The notes under the pieces were generated by a model. It was given only the letters and a program-made list of their open reading frames with translations, did not search any database and was not told the DNA's origin. From assembly GCA_015060835.1 (NCBI GenBank), contig SUXT01000007.1:1-54239 (forward strand): a stretch of 54,239 nucleotides of DNA. Direction: 5' to 3'. This DNA is from Bacteroidales bacterium. Its GTDB lineage: Bacteria > Bacteroidota > Bacteroidia > Bacteroidales > Bacteroidaceae. This document shows, piece after piece, positions 9,811-20,401 of this stretch. A program made the position numbers and the translations under genes. Within the stretch, counting starts at the first letter, position 1. Each line of letters opens with the position of its first letter.

Positions 9811-10109
9811 AGTATTATTTATTTTAAGTTAATAATAGTTAATTAGAGATAGATAAACCATCAGTTGGTCAGGTGTAGAAATCATTTTATTTCATGGCAA
9901 ATATAATACTTTTAATCGGTTGAACAAAATATTTTTTAACGAACGTAAAATTAAAACGACCGACAAAATTCTCGAACTTTGTGAATGCAAAGATACATTA
10001 CCATTACGCAGTCTTTCTGCGTAGTTCAAAAAAAAATCTGTTTTTTTATTGTTTCTTCAACATTTTCCCGAAAAATAATCGTACATTCGCATTATCAACA
10101 GAGACTACA

Positions 10110-11930
10110 ATGGGAAACTACATAGTATCGGCGCGTAAATACCGCCCGGACACATTCGACACAGTGGTTGCACAGAAAGCGCTGACCACGACACTGAAAA
10201 ACGCCATACTCACCGGCAAGCTTGCACATGCCTATCTGTTCTGCGGCCCCCGCGGAGTGGGAAAGACCACTTGTGCACGCATATTCGCAAAGACAATCAA
10301 CTGCGAACACCCTACCGCCGCAGGCGAGCCTTGCAACTGTTGCGAATCGTGCCTCGCATTCAACGAGCAGCGTTCGTTCACCATACATGAACTTGATGCT
10401 GCCAGCAACAACTCAGTGGACGACATCAGACAACTGAACGATCTGGTAAGAATCCCGCCACAGGTAGGACGCTACAAAGTGTTCATAATAGACGAGGTGC
10501 ATATGCTTTCACAAGCGGCATTCAACGCTTTCCTCAAAACGTTGGAGGAACCGCCCGCACATGCAATCTTCATCCTCGCCACCACTGAGAAGCACAAGAT
10601 AATCCCCACGATTCTTTCGCGTTGTCAGATATACGACTTCAGCCGCATATCGGGTAGCGACATTATAGAGCACCTGAAAAGCATCGCCGACCGCGAAGGA
10701 ATCAACAGCGAATATGACGCTCTACGCATAATAGCTCAAAAATCAGACGGTTGCATGCGAGACGCCCTCTCACTGTTCGACCAGATGAGCAGTTTCACAC
10801 AGGGCAATCTCACATACGAAAAGGTAATAGAAAGCCTCAACATACTCGACTACGACTGCTACTTCAGATTCACCGAGCAGATACTTGCAGCCGAAACGGC
10901 ACAGTTGCTATTGATGTTCAACAACATACTCGGAAGAGGATTCGAGGGCAACATTTTCATTGCAGGACTCGCATCGCACTTCCGCGACCTTCTTGTAGCC
11001 TGCGACAGTGCAACGCACCGTCTGCTCGAATGTGGCGAGGAGTTGCGCAAAAAATATATAGAACAGGCGGCTAAATGCACACCGCGTTTTCTATTCAAGG
11101 CCATCAAGTTGTGCACCGACTGCGAAATGAATTTCCGCGCGAGCCGCAACAAAAGGCTTCTTGTGGAACTGACAATAATACAGTTGTCACAAATCAACAG
11201 CGAAAACGGCGACGACTCTTCGGGGCGTAGCCCCAAACAGCTTAAACCAATATTCAACAAGATAGCAGCAAGCGAGGGCAACACCCCTCAACAGGCTCCG
11301 GCGACAACAACAGTAACAGCGACCGCAGTAAACACACCGCCCCACGCAGCACAGGAACCGCAAACAGTGAAGCCGACACAAGAAGTACCTCAGCCAACTG
11401 TACTTAGCGGACGACCCGATACACTAAAAAGGGCCGGCGGCAATGGAGCAACCCCATTTGGCGGTATGTTCCGCAGGACGCACAACAACCATTCACAGGA
11501 AAAGCCAGCCGAAGAACAGCATAAAACAATCGGCACAGCGGCAACAGCAGCACCGGAAGCAAAGGTAGCAACTCTGACAAGCGAACAACTGCAGCAAAAA
11601 TGGATGGAATATGCACTGCGCCTGCCGGAGAACGAGCGCGCACTTGCCGACAGAATGAAGATAATCACTCCCGAAATCATCGGAGAGAATCAGTTTGTAA
11701 TAAAGGTAGGCAACAGTCTTGTGATGGAGTTTTTCACAAAGGAGATAAAGGCTATCACACAATACATTGAAGATGGGACAAAATGCCGCAACGTTACCAT
11801 GAAAATAGAGATTGAGGAGCAGCAGACACGCCGTCGCATTTACGACAGAACCGAGCAGTTCAAACTGTTGACAGAGAAGAATCCTACCCTTGAGAAATTG
11901 CGCAAGAATCTCAATCTTGATTTTGCATAA
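10110..11930 (+). CDS. dnaX: DNA polymerase III subunit gamma/tau
   Basis: MGNYIVSARKYRPDTFDTVVAQ, CGPRGVGKTTCARIFAKTINC, Cys zinc motif, VFIIDEVHMLS; internal ATG preferred over the 9981 start. Confidence 0.96.
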   Translation: MGNYIVSARKYRPDTFDTVVAQKALTTTLKNAILTGKLAHAYLFCGPRGVGKTTCARIFAKTINCEHPTAAGEPCNCCESCLAFNEQRSFTIHELDAASNNSVDDIRQLNDLVRIPPQVGRYKVFIIDEVHMLSQAAFNAFLKTLEEPPAHAIFILATTEKHKIIPTILSRCQIYDFSRISGSDIIEHLKSIADREGINSEYDALRIIAQKSDGCMRDALSLFDQMSSFTQGNLTYEKVIESLNILDYDCYFRFTEQILAAETAQLLLMFNNILGRGFEGNIFIAGLASHFRDLLVACDSATHRLLECGEELRKKYIEQAAKCTPRFLFKAIKLCTDCEMNFRASRNKRLLVELTIIQLSQINSENGDDSSGRSPKQLKPIFNKIAASEGNTPQQAPATTTVTATAVNTPPHAAQEPQTVKPTQEVPQPTVLSGRPDTLKRAGGNGATPFGGMFRRTHNNHSQEKPAEEQHKTIGTAATAAPEAKVATLTSEQLQQKWMEYALRLPENERALADRMKIITPEIIGENQFVIKVGNSLVMEFFTKEIKAITQYIEDGTKCRNVTMKIEIEEQQTRRRIYDRTEQFKLLTEKNPTLEKLRKNLNLDFA

Positions 11931-11945
11931 GCCACTATAAAAGAG

Positions 11946-11981
11946 AATGCACCGTGCTTCATCAATGAGCTACGGTGCATT
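11946..11981 (+). terminator. Terminator downstream of dnaX
   Basis: aatgcaccgt ... acggtgcatt followed by a T-run. Confidence 0.8.
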
Positions 11982-13010
11982 TTTTTCTACATCCCTTTTC
12001 GTTTCATTTTTCTGCAATCCTTCGAGCAGTTTTTCAACATCTGCCCGCAGTTTTTTGTACGGTGCCGAATTCTTATAATTAAGGTTTCTGCGCAGCGCCG
12101 TCATTATATCGCATTGACTGTTCCTATATGCAGATATTTCATTTGTGTACTGCACACGATGATAGGCCAATCTCTGTATCTCATCTTCGCGTGAATGGCG
12201 CAAGGAGCGACAGATGGGGTTAAGGATACGCATCACTACACCATCGACCAGATGATGGCCCTGCATATATAAATAGGTATCCTCTTCGGTTACGCCAAGG
12301 GTTTTTATGTCGTTTTTAAGTTTTTCGTACTTGCCTTTAAGGTCGGGGCGGCGGCGCGATAGAAGGGCTACATTGTGGTCTACTCTGCCGGCAAGCTGCT
12401 TCAAAGCGTGGTCGGGACGACCTATGCTGAATGAGGTAAGGCGCACTATTTCGCAGAATTTAAGCAGCGGCATTGTGGTGAGGTCATGCTCACGATAAAG
12501 GAGCACACTCCACACAAATAGCGGGAAGCAGATGCGGGAATAGAGATGCATCAATTGGGCAATGTCTATCAGTTTTGTGTCATTTAGGGTAGACTGAACG
12601 CATATCTGATGAAGACTTTCGGCGTAGCACTGATAGTTTTCTATGGCGTATGTGTAGGTGTGGAGTATGTAGGGGTTCTCTATCATATTGCGGGAGGTAG
12701 AGGTTGCTCCCTGCAACAGATAATCGTAGTCGCTGTCGACGCAGGCTATCATATTCTTGCCGAATGCTTTACCGAGCATATTCATCATAGCCTGCTTCTT
12801 GCCTTTGGAGAGGTTTGAGCGGGCGGGAAGCATCACTTCGAAGTGGTATTTTTCATTTTCGTACTCATCGAAGAGAGCGCGCCAGAAAGAGATGTCGTCG
12901 TAGCTTTCCACGTAGGCCACTATGCGGTGCTTGGCACTCTTGGGACGGAGTGCATTTGCCGCAGCAACAAATTCGGAGTTCAAGTATGTTGTAAGTGGTT
13001 TGTGCTTCAT
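11970..13010 (-). CDS. DUF4435 TOPRIM-like domain protein
   Basis: Start at MKHKPLTTYL; TOPRIM-type acidic motifs VESYDDISFWR and ACVDSDYDYL. Confidence 0.75.
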   Translation of the reverse strand: MKHKPLTTYLNSEFVAAANALRPKSAKHRIVAYVESYDDISFWRALFDEYENEKYHFEVMLPARSNLSKGKKQAMMNMLGKAFGKNMIACVDSDYDYLLQGATSTSRNMIENPYILHTYTYAIENYQCYAESLHQICVQSTLNDTKLIDIAQLMHLYSRICFPLFVWSVLLYREHDLTTMPLLKFCEIVRLTSFSIGRPDHALKQLAGRVDHNVALLSRRRPDLKGKYEKLKNDIKTLGVTEEDTYLYMQGHHLVDGVVMRILNPICRSLRHSREDEIQRLAYHRVQYTNEISAYRNSQCDIMTALRRNLNYKNSAPYKKLRADVEKLLEGLQKNETKRDVEKNAP

Positions 13011-13045
13011 TGCATCTGCGCGGGCTACGATGTTTAACGAAAAGG

Positions 13046-13870
13046 TTACTGTGTAATATCTGCTATTTCCGTAACTGCATCTATCCACCCATCCATGATT
13101 ATTGCAGGAGAGTGGGTGCAGAGGATTATCTGCACATTGGGGTTCAGGGTGCGTATAAGGGTTATCAACCGCTTTTGCCATTCGATGTGCAGTGATATTT
13201 CGGGTTCATCCATAAAGAGGACTCCCGGTCTATTGTCCTGCACAAGCGCCGTGAGGAGTATCACAAGCAACTGTTTCTCACCTGAAGAAAGTACGTAAGG
13301 GGAAATCCTTTCGCCATACTGCATGAAGTATATTTCGTTGCTGTCGCGGACGATGGTCTTTCCTGTCTCGCTGAACAGTTCGTCTATTAGATCCTGAAAA
13401 AGTCTTTTGGGGCGGGAGAGTTCGGCTGCGGCCTTCTGTTCTTCGGGCGACGGGCTTGTGAGCATTGCTATTATGCGGTTGCCTATGTTCAACTGGTAGT
13501 TGAGGTAGCGGCGTTGCAGTTGGTAGAGTTGCCAGTCGAGTTCGGTGCGCACATTGGCATCGGACATCTTTTCGAGCAGTTCGCTATTGAGTACCGGCCG
13601 GTCGATACTACGTATTACATCAAAGTTTATTATAGTAGCATCAGACGGATGGAATATGAAACGTACGCCATCCTCGGGACGGGCGGTGAGCTTGTGGCTT
13701 CGCAGTATATCGAGCTGCGATGCGGAGCGGTTGATTATGGTACTTTTACCCAATCCGTTGCTGCCGCTGAGAATGTTTACATCGGGACGGAGATTCCACA
13801 GGATGTGCTTGCGGTTGTTCCACAGGGAATCAATCTCTATGCTTTGTATGTATTCGGCTTGCTTTTCCAT
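13046..13870 (-). CDS. ABC/SMC-type AAA ATPase
   Basis: 274 aa; Walker A GSNGLGKST, signature LSSGEKQLL, Walker B VLFMDEPEISLH, H-loop CTHSP. Confidence 0.9.
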   Translation of the reverse strand: MEKQAEYIQSIEIDSLWNNRKHILWNLRPDVNILSGSNGLGKSTIINRSASQLDILRSHKLTARPEDGVRFIFHPSDATIINFDVIRSIDRPVLNSELLEKMSDANVRTELDWQLYQLQRRYLNYQLNIGNRIIAMLTSPSPEEQKAAAELSRPKRLFQDLIDELFSETGKTIVRDSNEIYFMQYGERISPYVLSSGEKQLLVILLTALVQDNRPGVLFMDEPEISLHIEWQKRLITLIRTLNPNVQIILCTHSPAIIMDGWIDAVTEIADITQ

Positions 13871-13894
13871 AATCTTACCGGTATTAAGGATTGG

Positions 13895-14224
13895 TTATTT
13901 TTCCATTTCTGCGGGGATGCGGAACGAAGTATAGAGCTGCAACAATGCGCCAACAGTCATCGCAACTATCCATTCGTTACGGTGATGGGTAAACATGAGC
14001 ACTCCGGCTGCTATCAGCGCCAATGAACCTATTGTCTGCATGGTTACAAGACGACGCACAACAAAGGTCTTGCCCTTTACCCTGCCGAGGAACTGCATTA
14101 TGGCGAACAGTACGGCACCTGCTGTGTAGAGGTATGAGGCCTCGTTGCTCATGGTCATTTTAAGCATTGCTCCTGCCAGCAGCATTATGGCTCCTGTCAT
14201 TGTCAAGATTCCGCGTATTTTCAT
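13895..14224 (-). CDS. Small multi-pass membrane protein
   Basis: 109 aa with several hydrophobic segments. Confidence 0.65.
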   Translation of the reverse strand: MKIRGILTMTGAIMLLAGAMLKMTMSNEASYLYTAGAVLFAIMQFLGRVKGKTFVVRRLVTMQTIGSLALIAAGVLMFTHHRNEWIVAMTVGALLQLYTSFRIPAEMEK

Positions 14225-14238
14225 TGTCTCTTGCTTTA

Positions 14239-14574
14239 TCAGTCGTCAAATATAAATATCTCTTCGCCCTCTTTGTGCATCTTGTACCGGTCGCGTGCTA
14301 TCTTTTCCATATATACAGGATCGGCATTGAGTTCGTCAAGCTTACGCGAGAGAACATCGTACTCTTCAAGCAGGTCGGACTTTTGGGATTCAAGGGACAT
14401 TATCTCTCTTCGGTTCTGTATGTGCTTCATCATATTGTTTTCGTCAAGAAAGACGATTATTATTAGGAAGGCAATTGTTACAAAGAGGTATTTATGCCTG
14501 AATATCCATATTTTAAGCTGTTCTATACTGTCGTTCATATTGAAAAGAAACTTTAGGGTGTGCTCTACAGACAA
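14239..14574 (-). CDS. Septum formation initiator family protein (DivIC/FtsB-like)
   Basis: 111 aa; N-terminal TM, coiled coil, then PVYMEKIARDRYKMHKEGEEIFIFDD. Confidence 0.85.
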   Translation of the reverse strand: MSVEHTLKFLFNMNDSIEQLKIWIFRHKYLFVTIAFLIIIVFLDENNMMKHIQNRREIMSLESQKSDLLEEYDVLSRKLDELNADPVYMEKIARDRYKMHKEGEEIFIFDD

Positions 14575-14665
14575 GAGGAATGTATCTTTGTCGTTAACGA
14601 CAAAGATAGTATAAAATTTTGGATAAATGGGATTTTTAGAAAATATTGTAAGAAGAGAGAATAAA

Positions 14666-14745
14666 GTCTTTAAGGTCTTTAGAGTCCTTAGGGACCTTAA
14701 AGACCTTAAAGACCCTAAAGACTCTAAAGGCCCTAAAGACCTTAG
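14666..14745. repeat. Nine tandem 9-nt units in inverted arrangement (GTCYTTARR x3, then GACYYTAAA-like x6)
   Basis: gtctttaag gtctttaga gtccttagg gaccttaaa gaccttaaa gaccctaaa gactctaaa ggccctaaa gaccttag. Confidence 0.9.
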
Positions 14746-14756
14746 TTCAAACTGTT

Positions 14757-15851
14757 CTACATAAACTCGTCGCCGAACTTCATGCGGGCATCATTGAGGA
14801 ATTTTCTTATATCTCCCTCCTTACCCTTTTTACATACAAGAAGTACATTTCCGGCATCGGCAATGAGGAGGTCTTCGACATCCTGCATTATTATCAGTTT
14901 ATCCTTAGGAAGAACCACTACGTTGTTGCGGCTGTTGTATGAGATTGTGCGTGTCTTTACAATTACATTACCGTCGCGGTCTTTAGGGATTGTCGTGTAG
15001 AGGGAATCCCATGTTCCGAGGTCGGTCCAACCGAATTTTCCTATCTGCAAATATACATTGTCGGCCTTTTCCATCACCGCATAGTCCATTGATACATTGG
15101 GGAAGGAGGTATAGGCGCTGTATATACGCTTGCGGCGTTCGTCCCTGTCGGGATGCTCTTTGAAGAGATGTTCGAGTGTACCCATCATCTCCGGAAGCAT
15201 TTCTGTCATTGTATCTATTATGGTCTGTACGTTCCATATATATATACCTGAGTTCCAGTAGAATTCGCCACTCTCCATGAATATTTCGGCAAATTCGCGG
15301 ATGGGTTTCTCTGTAAATGTGCGGACTTTATGGAATGTGCCATTTTCGGAGGGCTCAAGCTCCGCTTCGGCCTGTATGTATCCGTATCTTGTTTCGGGAC
15401 AGGTGGGTTTGATGCCTACCACTACCAGCTTTTTGTTTTTCCCCACAAAGTCGAGGCCGTGGTTGATTGTCTCCACGAACATATTTTCATCGAGTATCAA
15501 CTGGTCGGACTGCGCGACAACTATATTGGCATTTGCATTCAGGTTGCGCACATGACAGGCAGCGTAGGCTATGCTGGGTGCAGTACCACGATAGGTAGGT
15601 TCGTGCAGTATCTGCTCCGATGATATTTCGGGGAGCTGCTCCTTTACAAGGTCGGAGTAGTCGCTATTGGTGGATACTATTATATTCTGCCGCGGAACAA
15701 TGCGGCTGTATCGGTCGAATGTCTGCTGCAAAAGTGTTCTGCCACATCCCAACAAGTCCTGAAACTGCTTGGGATATGCCTTCTTGCTCAATGGCCACAG
15801 GCGGCTGCCGATACCTCCTGCCATTATAACACAATACCTGTTGTTATCCAT
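14757..15851 (-). CDS. manC: Mannose-1-phosphate guanylyltransferase
   Basis: VIMAGGIGSRLWPLSKKAYPKQFQDLLG; SFPNVSMDYAVMEKADNVYLQIGKFGWTDLGTWDSL. Confidence 0.92.
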   Translation of the reverse strand: MDNNRYCVIMAGGIGSRLWPLSKKAYPKQFQDLLGCGRTLLQQTFDRYSRIVPRQNIIVSTNSDYSDLVKEQLPEISSEQILHEPTYRGTAPSIAYAACHVRNLNANANIVVAQSDQLILDENMFVETINHGLDFVGKNKKLVVVGIKPTCPETRYGYIQAEAELEPSENGTFHKVRTFTEKPIREFAEIFMESGEFYWNSGIYIWNVQTIIDTMTEMLPEMMGTLEHLFKEHPDRDERRKRIYSAYTSFPNVSMDYAVMEKADNVYLQIGKFGWTDLGTWDSLYTTIPKDRDGNVIVKTRTISYNSRNNVVVLPKDKLIIMQDVEDLLIADAGNVLLVCKKGKEGDIRKFLNDARMKFGDEFM

Positions 15852-15908
15852 CTTTTCGAAGATATATAGTCTCCTGCGCTCTGCGCAGGAGACCGGGAGA
15901 AATTTATG

Positions 15909-17312
15909 TTAGAATTCTGCGTTGTTGGGGGTACGGGGGAAAGGTATAACATCGCGGATGTTTGACATACCCGTAACGAAGAGGAGGAGACGCTCGAAGC
16001 CGAGTCCGAAGCCTGAGTGGGGGCATGAACCGTAGCGGCGTGTGTCGAGGTACCACCACATATCCTTCATAGGAATGCCGAGTTCCTCAATGCGAGTGAG
16101 CAGTTTGTTATAGTCTGCCTCACGCTCGGAACCACCGATGATTTCACCAATTTTGGGGAAGAGTACGTCCATTGCGCGTACTGTCTTTCCATCCTCGTTC
16201 TGCTTCATGTAGAAGGCTTTTATCTCTTTGGGATAGTCGGTGAGGATTACAGGACGTTTGAAGTGGTGCTCGACGAGGTATCTCTCGTGCTCTGAAGCAA
16301 GATCTACACCCCAATATACGGGGAATTCGAACTTGTGGCCGTCTGCTACTGCCTTTTCGAGTATTTCGATACCCTCTGTGTACTTGAGGCGTACAAACTC
16401 TGTATTCACGATTGAACGCAAGCGCTCGATAAGTTCCTTGTCAATCATATCATTAAGGAACTTGATATCATCCATACAGTTGTCAAGTGCCCATGATACG
16501 CAATATTTTATAAACTCCTCGGCGAGATCCATGTTGTCGACAATGTCGTTGAAGGCAACTTCGGGCTCAATCATCCAGAACTCCGCGAGGTGGCGGGGTG
16601 TGTTTGAATTTTCGGCACGGAATGTGGGACCGAAGGTGTAGATGGCGCCAAGTGCTGTCGCTGCAAGTTCGCCTTCGAGCTGTCCTGATACGGTAAGACT
16701 TGCCTGCTTGCCGAAGAAGTCGTCGTCGTATTTAATAGAACCGTTCTCGTCTTTCTTAAGGTCGTAGAGGTTCATGGTTGTTACCTGGAACATCTGTCCT
16801 GCACCCTCACAGTCTGATGCTGTGATGATGGGTGTGTGGAAGTAGTAGAAGCCTTTGTCGTGGAAGAACTTGTGGATGGCGTATGCCATGTTGTGGCGTA
16901 TGCGGAAGATGGCACCGAAGGTGTTGGTACGGGGACGGAGGTGCGCTACAGAGCGCATGAATTCCATTGTCTGGCCCTTCTTCTGCAAGGGGTAGGTGTT
17001 GTCGCATTCGCCAAGTATTTCGATGGTTGTAGCCTGTATTTCAACACTCTGACCACCGCCGATTGATTCTACGAGTGTACCGTTTACTGAAAGGCAGGTA
17101 CCGGTAGATATTTTCTTTACAAGTTCTTCATCGATTTTTTCAAGGTCGATTACTATCTGTACGTTTTTGATTGTGGAGCCGTCGTTGAGGGCAACGAATG
17201 CAACCTGCTTGCTGCCGCGGCGGGTTCTCACCCAGCCTTTTACGTTTACTTCGGCACCGTATGTGGTGAGACCGAGAAGGTCTGAGATTTTTGTTCGTTT
17301 AATCGTTTCCAT
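15909..17312 (-). CDS. asnS: Asparaginyl-tRNA synthetase
   Basis: 467 aa; OB-fold N-terminus [23 protein letters not shown]; class II motif [22 protein letters not shown]. Confidence 0.95.
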   Translation of the reverse strand: METIKRTKISDLLGLTTYGAEVNVKGWVRTRRGSKQVAFVALNDGSTIKNVQIVIDLEKIDEELVKKISTGTCLSVNGTLVESIGGGQSVEIQATTIEILGECDNTYPLQKKGQTMEFMRSVAHLRPRTNTFGAIFRIRHNMAYAIHKFFHDKGFYYFHTPIITASDCEGAGQMFQVTTMNLYDLKKDENGSIKYDDDFFGKQASLTVSGQLEGELAATALGAIYTFGPTFRAENSNTPRHLAEFWMIEPEVAFNDIVDNMDLAEEFIKYCVSWALDNCMDDIKFLNDMIDKELIERLRSIVNTEFVRLKYTEGIEILEKAVADGHKFEFPVYWGVDLASEHERYLVEHHFKRPVILTDYPKEIKAFYMKQNEDGKTVRAMDVLFPKIGEIIGGSEREADYNKLLTRIEELGIPMKDMWWYLDTRRYGSCPHSGFGLGFERLLLFVTGMSNIRDVIPFPRTPNNAEF

Positions 17313-17570
17313 CTGTTGTTTGTTTTAGGCCGGCACCGTCCGTAGAATAGCGCCGGCCATAAGGGTTGTTCTATAAATTACTAATCTATATTTCTTTTCC
17401 GGGTGTATTCTATTTCGGTCGCTTTTTGTTTTATTTCGGCATCTTCTTCATTTTTACTCAGTTGCAACACAATGGTTGCGCCCTCGTAAAAATAAACAAT
17501 ATACTCAAAATAAACTCAAAAATCGCCTCGAACTAATTTATAGAACCACCCTTAAGGGTTTATTTGTTTA

Positions 17571-18797
17571 TTATTCGTATGCTCCCATGCGCAACATGTT
17601 CACCTCTTTTTCTGTAAGGTAACGCCAGTCGCCGCGTTTGAGGTTCTTCTTTGTGAGTCCGGCAAAGAGCACACGGTCGAGTTTCACTACCTTGTAGCCG
17701 AGGTGCTCCATCATGCGGCGCACGATGCGGTTTTTGCCGGAGTGTATCTCCAGACCTATCTGCGAACGGTCGGCATCGTTGACATATGTTACTTCGTCGG
17801 CGTATGCCTTGCCATCTTCGAGGTCGAGACCGTTGACGAGAAGTGTCATGTCAGACATTGCCACATTCTTGTCGCAGTAGACATGGTAGATTTTCTTTTT
17901 CAAGAACTTGGGGTGTGTCAACTTTGAGGCAAGGTCGCCGTCGTTGGTCAACAGGAGTACGCCTGTGGTATTACGGTCGAGACGGCCTACGGGATAGATG
18001 CGTTCCTTGCAGGCTCCGCGCAGACAATCGAGTACGGTCTTGCGCTCCTGAGGATCGTCTACGGTTGTTACGCAGTCTTTGGGCTTATTGAGCAGGATGT
18101 AGACTTTGCGTTCGGGGTTTATGCGTTCGCCGTTGAAACGGACATCGTCATTACGGGTTATCTTAGTACCGAGTTCTGTTACAATGGCACCGTTTACGGT
18201 TACAAGACCTGCCTGTATGAAGTTGTCGGCTTCGCGGCGTGAGCATACACCGGCATTGGCAAGGTATTTGTTAAGACGCATAGGTGCATCGGGGTCGGCA
18301 AGGGCCTCCTTGTACTCGATGCGTTTTTTCTTGCTGTACTTTGCTGATGCGTCATAATTGCCGCGCTGTGAGTATGCGGGCTTTCTGTCGCCGCCATGAC
18401 CGTTGTATTTTTCGGTACGGGGTGCATTGCCTCCATCGCGATAGGGACGTGCGCCGCTGTTCTGCTCCGATTCACGGGCATTGTTGAAGCGGGGACGACG
18501 ATCATTCTGCTCATCACCGAAGCGTCCGCGGTTGTTGCGGCTGTTGCCATAACGGTCGTTGTCGCGATTGTTTCCGTAACGGTCATTGTCGCGGTTATTG
18601 CGGTTATTGAAGCGGAAACGGTTTCCGTTTTCTTCGCTATTGCCGCCAAAATCTTCTCTTCCACCATAGCGGTTGCCACGCTGAGCGGGACGTCTGCCAC
18701 TCTCGGTCTCGTTGTTACGATTGTAGGAACGTCCTCTGTCGTTTCTGTTCGAAGAGTTGTTCTTGTCGAATCGTTTGTCTCTGTAATTGTTCATCAT
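17571..18797 (-). CDS. rRNA pseudouridine synthase (RluB/RsuA family) with disordered Arg/Asn/Gly-rich N-terminus
   Basis: S4 domain MRLNKYLANAGVCSRREADNFIQAGLVTVNG; catalytic GRLDRNTTGVLLLTNDG. Confidence 0.92.
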   Translation of the reverse strand: MMNNYRDKRFDKNNSSNRNDRGRSYNRNNETESGRRPAQRGNRYGGREDFGGNSEENGNRFRFNNRNNRDNDRYGNNRDNDRYGNSRNNRGRFGDEQNDRRPRFNNARESEQNSGARPYRDGGNAPRTEKYNGHGGDRKPAYSQRGNYDASAKYSKKKRIEYKEALADPDAPMRLNKYLANAGVCSRREADNFIQAGLVTVNGAIVTELGTKITRNDDVRFNGERINPERKVYILLNKPKDCVTTVDDPQERKTVLDCLRGACKERIYPVGRLDRNTTGVLLLTNDGDLASKLTHPKFLKKKIYHVYCDKNVAMSDMTLLVNGLDLEDGKAYADEVTYVNDADRSQIGLEIHSGKNRIVRRMMEHLGYKVVKLDRVLFAGLTKKNLKRGDWRYLTEKEVNMLRMGAYE

Positions 18798-18841
18798 TAT
18801 CTATTTTACGAACCTCACGGTCCATGTTATTCATTGTTGTC

Positions 18842-20188
18842 TTACACTCCTGTATATGTATGGGGAGTGATACTGCGGAGTTCCTCCTTTACGCTATCCG
18901 ACACGTTGAGTCCTTCGATAAATTCGAGGAGAGATTCACGGGTAATCTTGCTGTTGGTACGTGTGAGTGCCTTGAGCGCCTCGTAAGGATTGGGGTAGCT
19001 TTCGCGGCGAAGGATTGTCTGTATACCCTCGGCGCATACATTCCACATATTGTCAAGTTCATCGTAGATTGCTGTCTCATTGAGCAGGAGCTTGCGCAAA
19101 CCAACCATTGTGCTCTTGATTGCGATGATGATGTGTCCGAAAGGAACACCTACATTACGAAGCACGGTCGAGTCGGTAAGGTCGCGTTGCAAACGTGAGA
19201 TGGGAAGTTTGGTAGCAAGGTGAGCGAGGATGGCATTTGCTATACCTAAGTTGCCTTCGCTGTTCTCAAAGTCGATGGGGTTTACCTTATGGGGCATTGC
19301 GCTTGAACCTACTTCGCCTGCCTTTATCTTCTGCTTGAAGAACTCCATTGAGATATACTGCCAGAAGTCTCTGTCCATGTCTATGATGATGGTGTTGATG
19401 CGTGCGAGAGCATCGAAGAGGGCAGCCATATTGTCGTAGTTGGAAATCTGTGTGGTGTACTGCTCACGCTGAAGTCCGAGCTTTTCGCTGACAAACTTGT
19501 TTCCGAACTCCTTCCAGTCGATTGAGGGATAAGCAACATGGTGTGCATTGAAGTTACCTGTTGCACCACCGAATTTTGCGGAGATAGTGCAACGCTTGAG
19601 TTCCTGCAACTGTGTCTCCAGACGATACACGAATACCATAACCTCTTTACCCAATCGTGTGGGCGAAGCGGGCTGTCCGTGTGTGCGGGCAAGCAATGCA
19701 ATATCTTTCCATGCCTCGGCATACTCCTTGAGTATCGCAAGCATTTCGTCAATCACAGGATAGTAAACCTCTTCGAGAGCAGCCTTCACTGTGCAGGGGA
19801 TTGAGGTATTGTTGATATCCTGCGATGTGAGACCGAAGTGTATAAATTCCTTGTATGCGTCAAGTCCGCCGATTGCATCGAAACGTTCCTTTATGAAATA
19901 TTCTACAGCCTTAACATCGTGGTTGGTAACCTTTTCAATATCTTTGATGCGTGTTGCGTCCTCTACGGTGAATTCGCTGTATATCTTGCGGAATTCAGGG
20001 AAAAGAGAAGCATCCACCCCTTTAAGCTGAGGCAAGGGAAGCTCGCACAATGCTATGAAATACTCAATCTCCACGAATACGCGATATTTCATCAGCGCGT
20101 ACTCCGAGAAATAGTTTGCCAAAGACTCTGTTTTACCCCTATATCTGCCGTCTATAGGTGAAATTGCTGTTAGAATGTCAAGTTTCAT
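18842..20188 (-). CDS. purB: Adenylosuccinate lyase
   Basis: MKLDILTAISPIDGRYRGKTESLANYFSE; GSSAMPHKVNPIDFENSEGN. Confidence 0.97.
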   Translation of the reverse strand: MKLDILTAISPIDGRYRGKTESLANYFSEYALMKYRVFVEIEYFIALCELPLPQLKGVDASLFPEFRKIYSEFTVEDATRIKDIEKVTNHDVKAVEYFIKERFDAIGGLDAYKEFIHFGLTSQDINNTSIPCTVKAALEEVYYPVIDEMLAILKEYAEAWKDIALLARTHGQPASPTRLGKEVMVFVYRLETQLQELKRCTISAKFGGATGNFNAHHVAYPSIDWKEFGNKFVSEKLGLQREQYTTQISNYDNMAALFDALARINTIIIDMDRDFWQYISMEFFKQKIKAGEVGSSAMPHKVNPIDFENSEGNLGIANAILAHLATKLPISRLQRDLTDSTVLRNVGVPFGHIIIAIKSTMVGLRKLLLNETAIYDELDNMWNVCAEGIQTILRRESYPNPYEALKALTRTNSKITRESLLEFIEGLNVSDSVKEELRSITPHTYTGV

Positions 20189-20401
20189 TATTTGTGAGTA
20201 TAAAATTTAGTCCTAATTTTTATAAATTTATTTTATAAGGTAAACCCCATAAAAAAATCGGGTACAAAAATAGCACTTTTTACCCATAAACACATTATAA
20301 TAAGGAAAAGTTTATTTAAAAATAGAAGATTTTTAATGCAAACAGCAAAGATGAGGCGTATAAAAACAAAAAGAGCCTGCTTTCGGCAGACTTCTTATCG
20401 G

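Noticed and set aside
9981-10109. N-terminal extension of dnaX from the ORF track
   Set aside because: MNAKIHYHYAVFLRSSKK... is unlike DnaX; canonical start MGNYIVSARKYRP is at 10110
13011-13181. 57-aa N-terminal extension of the DUF4435 gene
   Set aside because: Overlaps the upstream ATPase gene and looks noncoding; MKHKPLTTYL start fits a normal intergenic spacing
14666-14745. CRISPR array
   Set aside because: Units are 9 nt, contiguous, without unique spacers, and change orientation; no cas genes in the window
18396-18986. 196-aa plus-strand ORF antisense to the rluB-like gene
   Set aside because: Val/Ile/Ala-rich translation is the antisense of the Arg/Asn-rich repetitive tail
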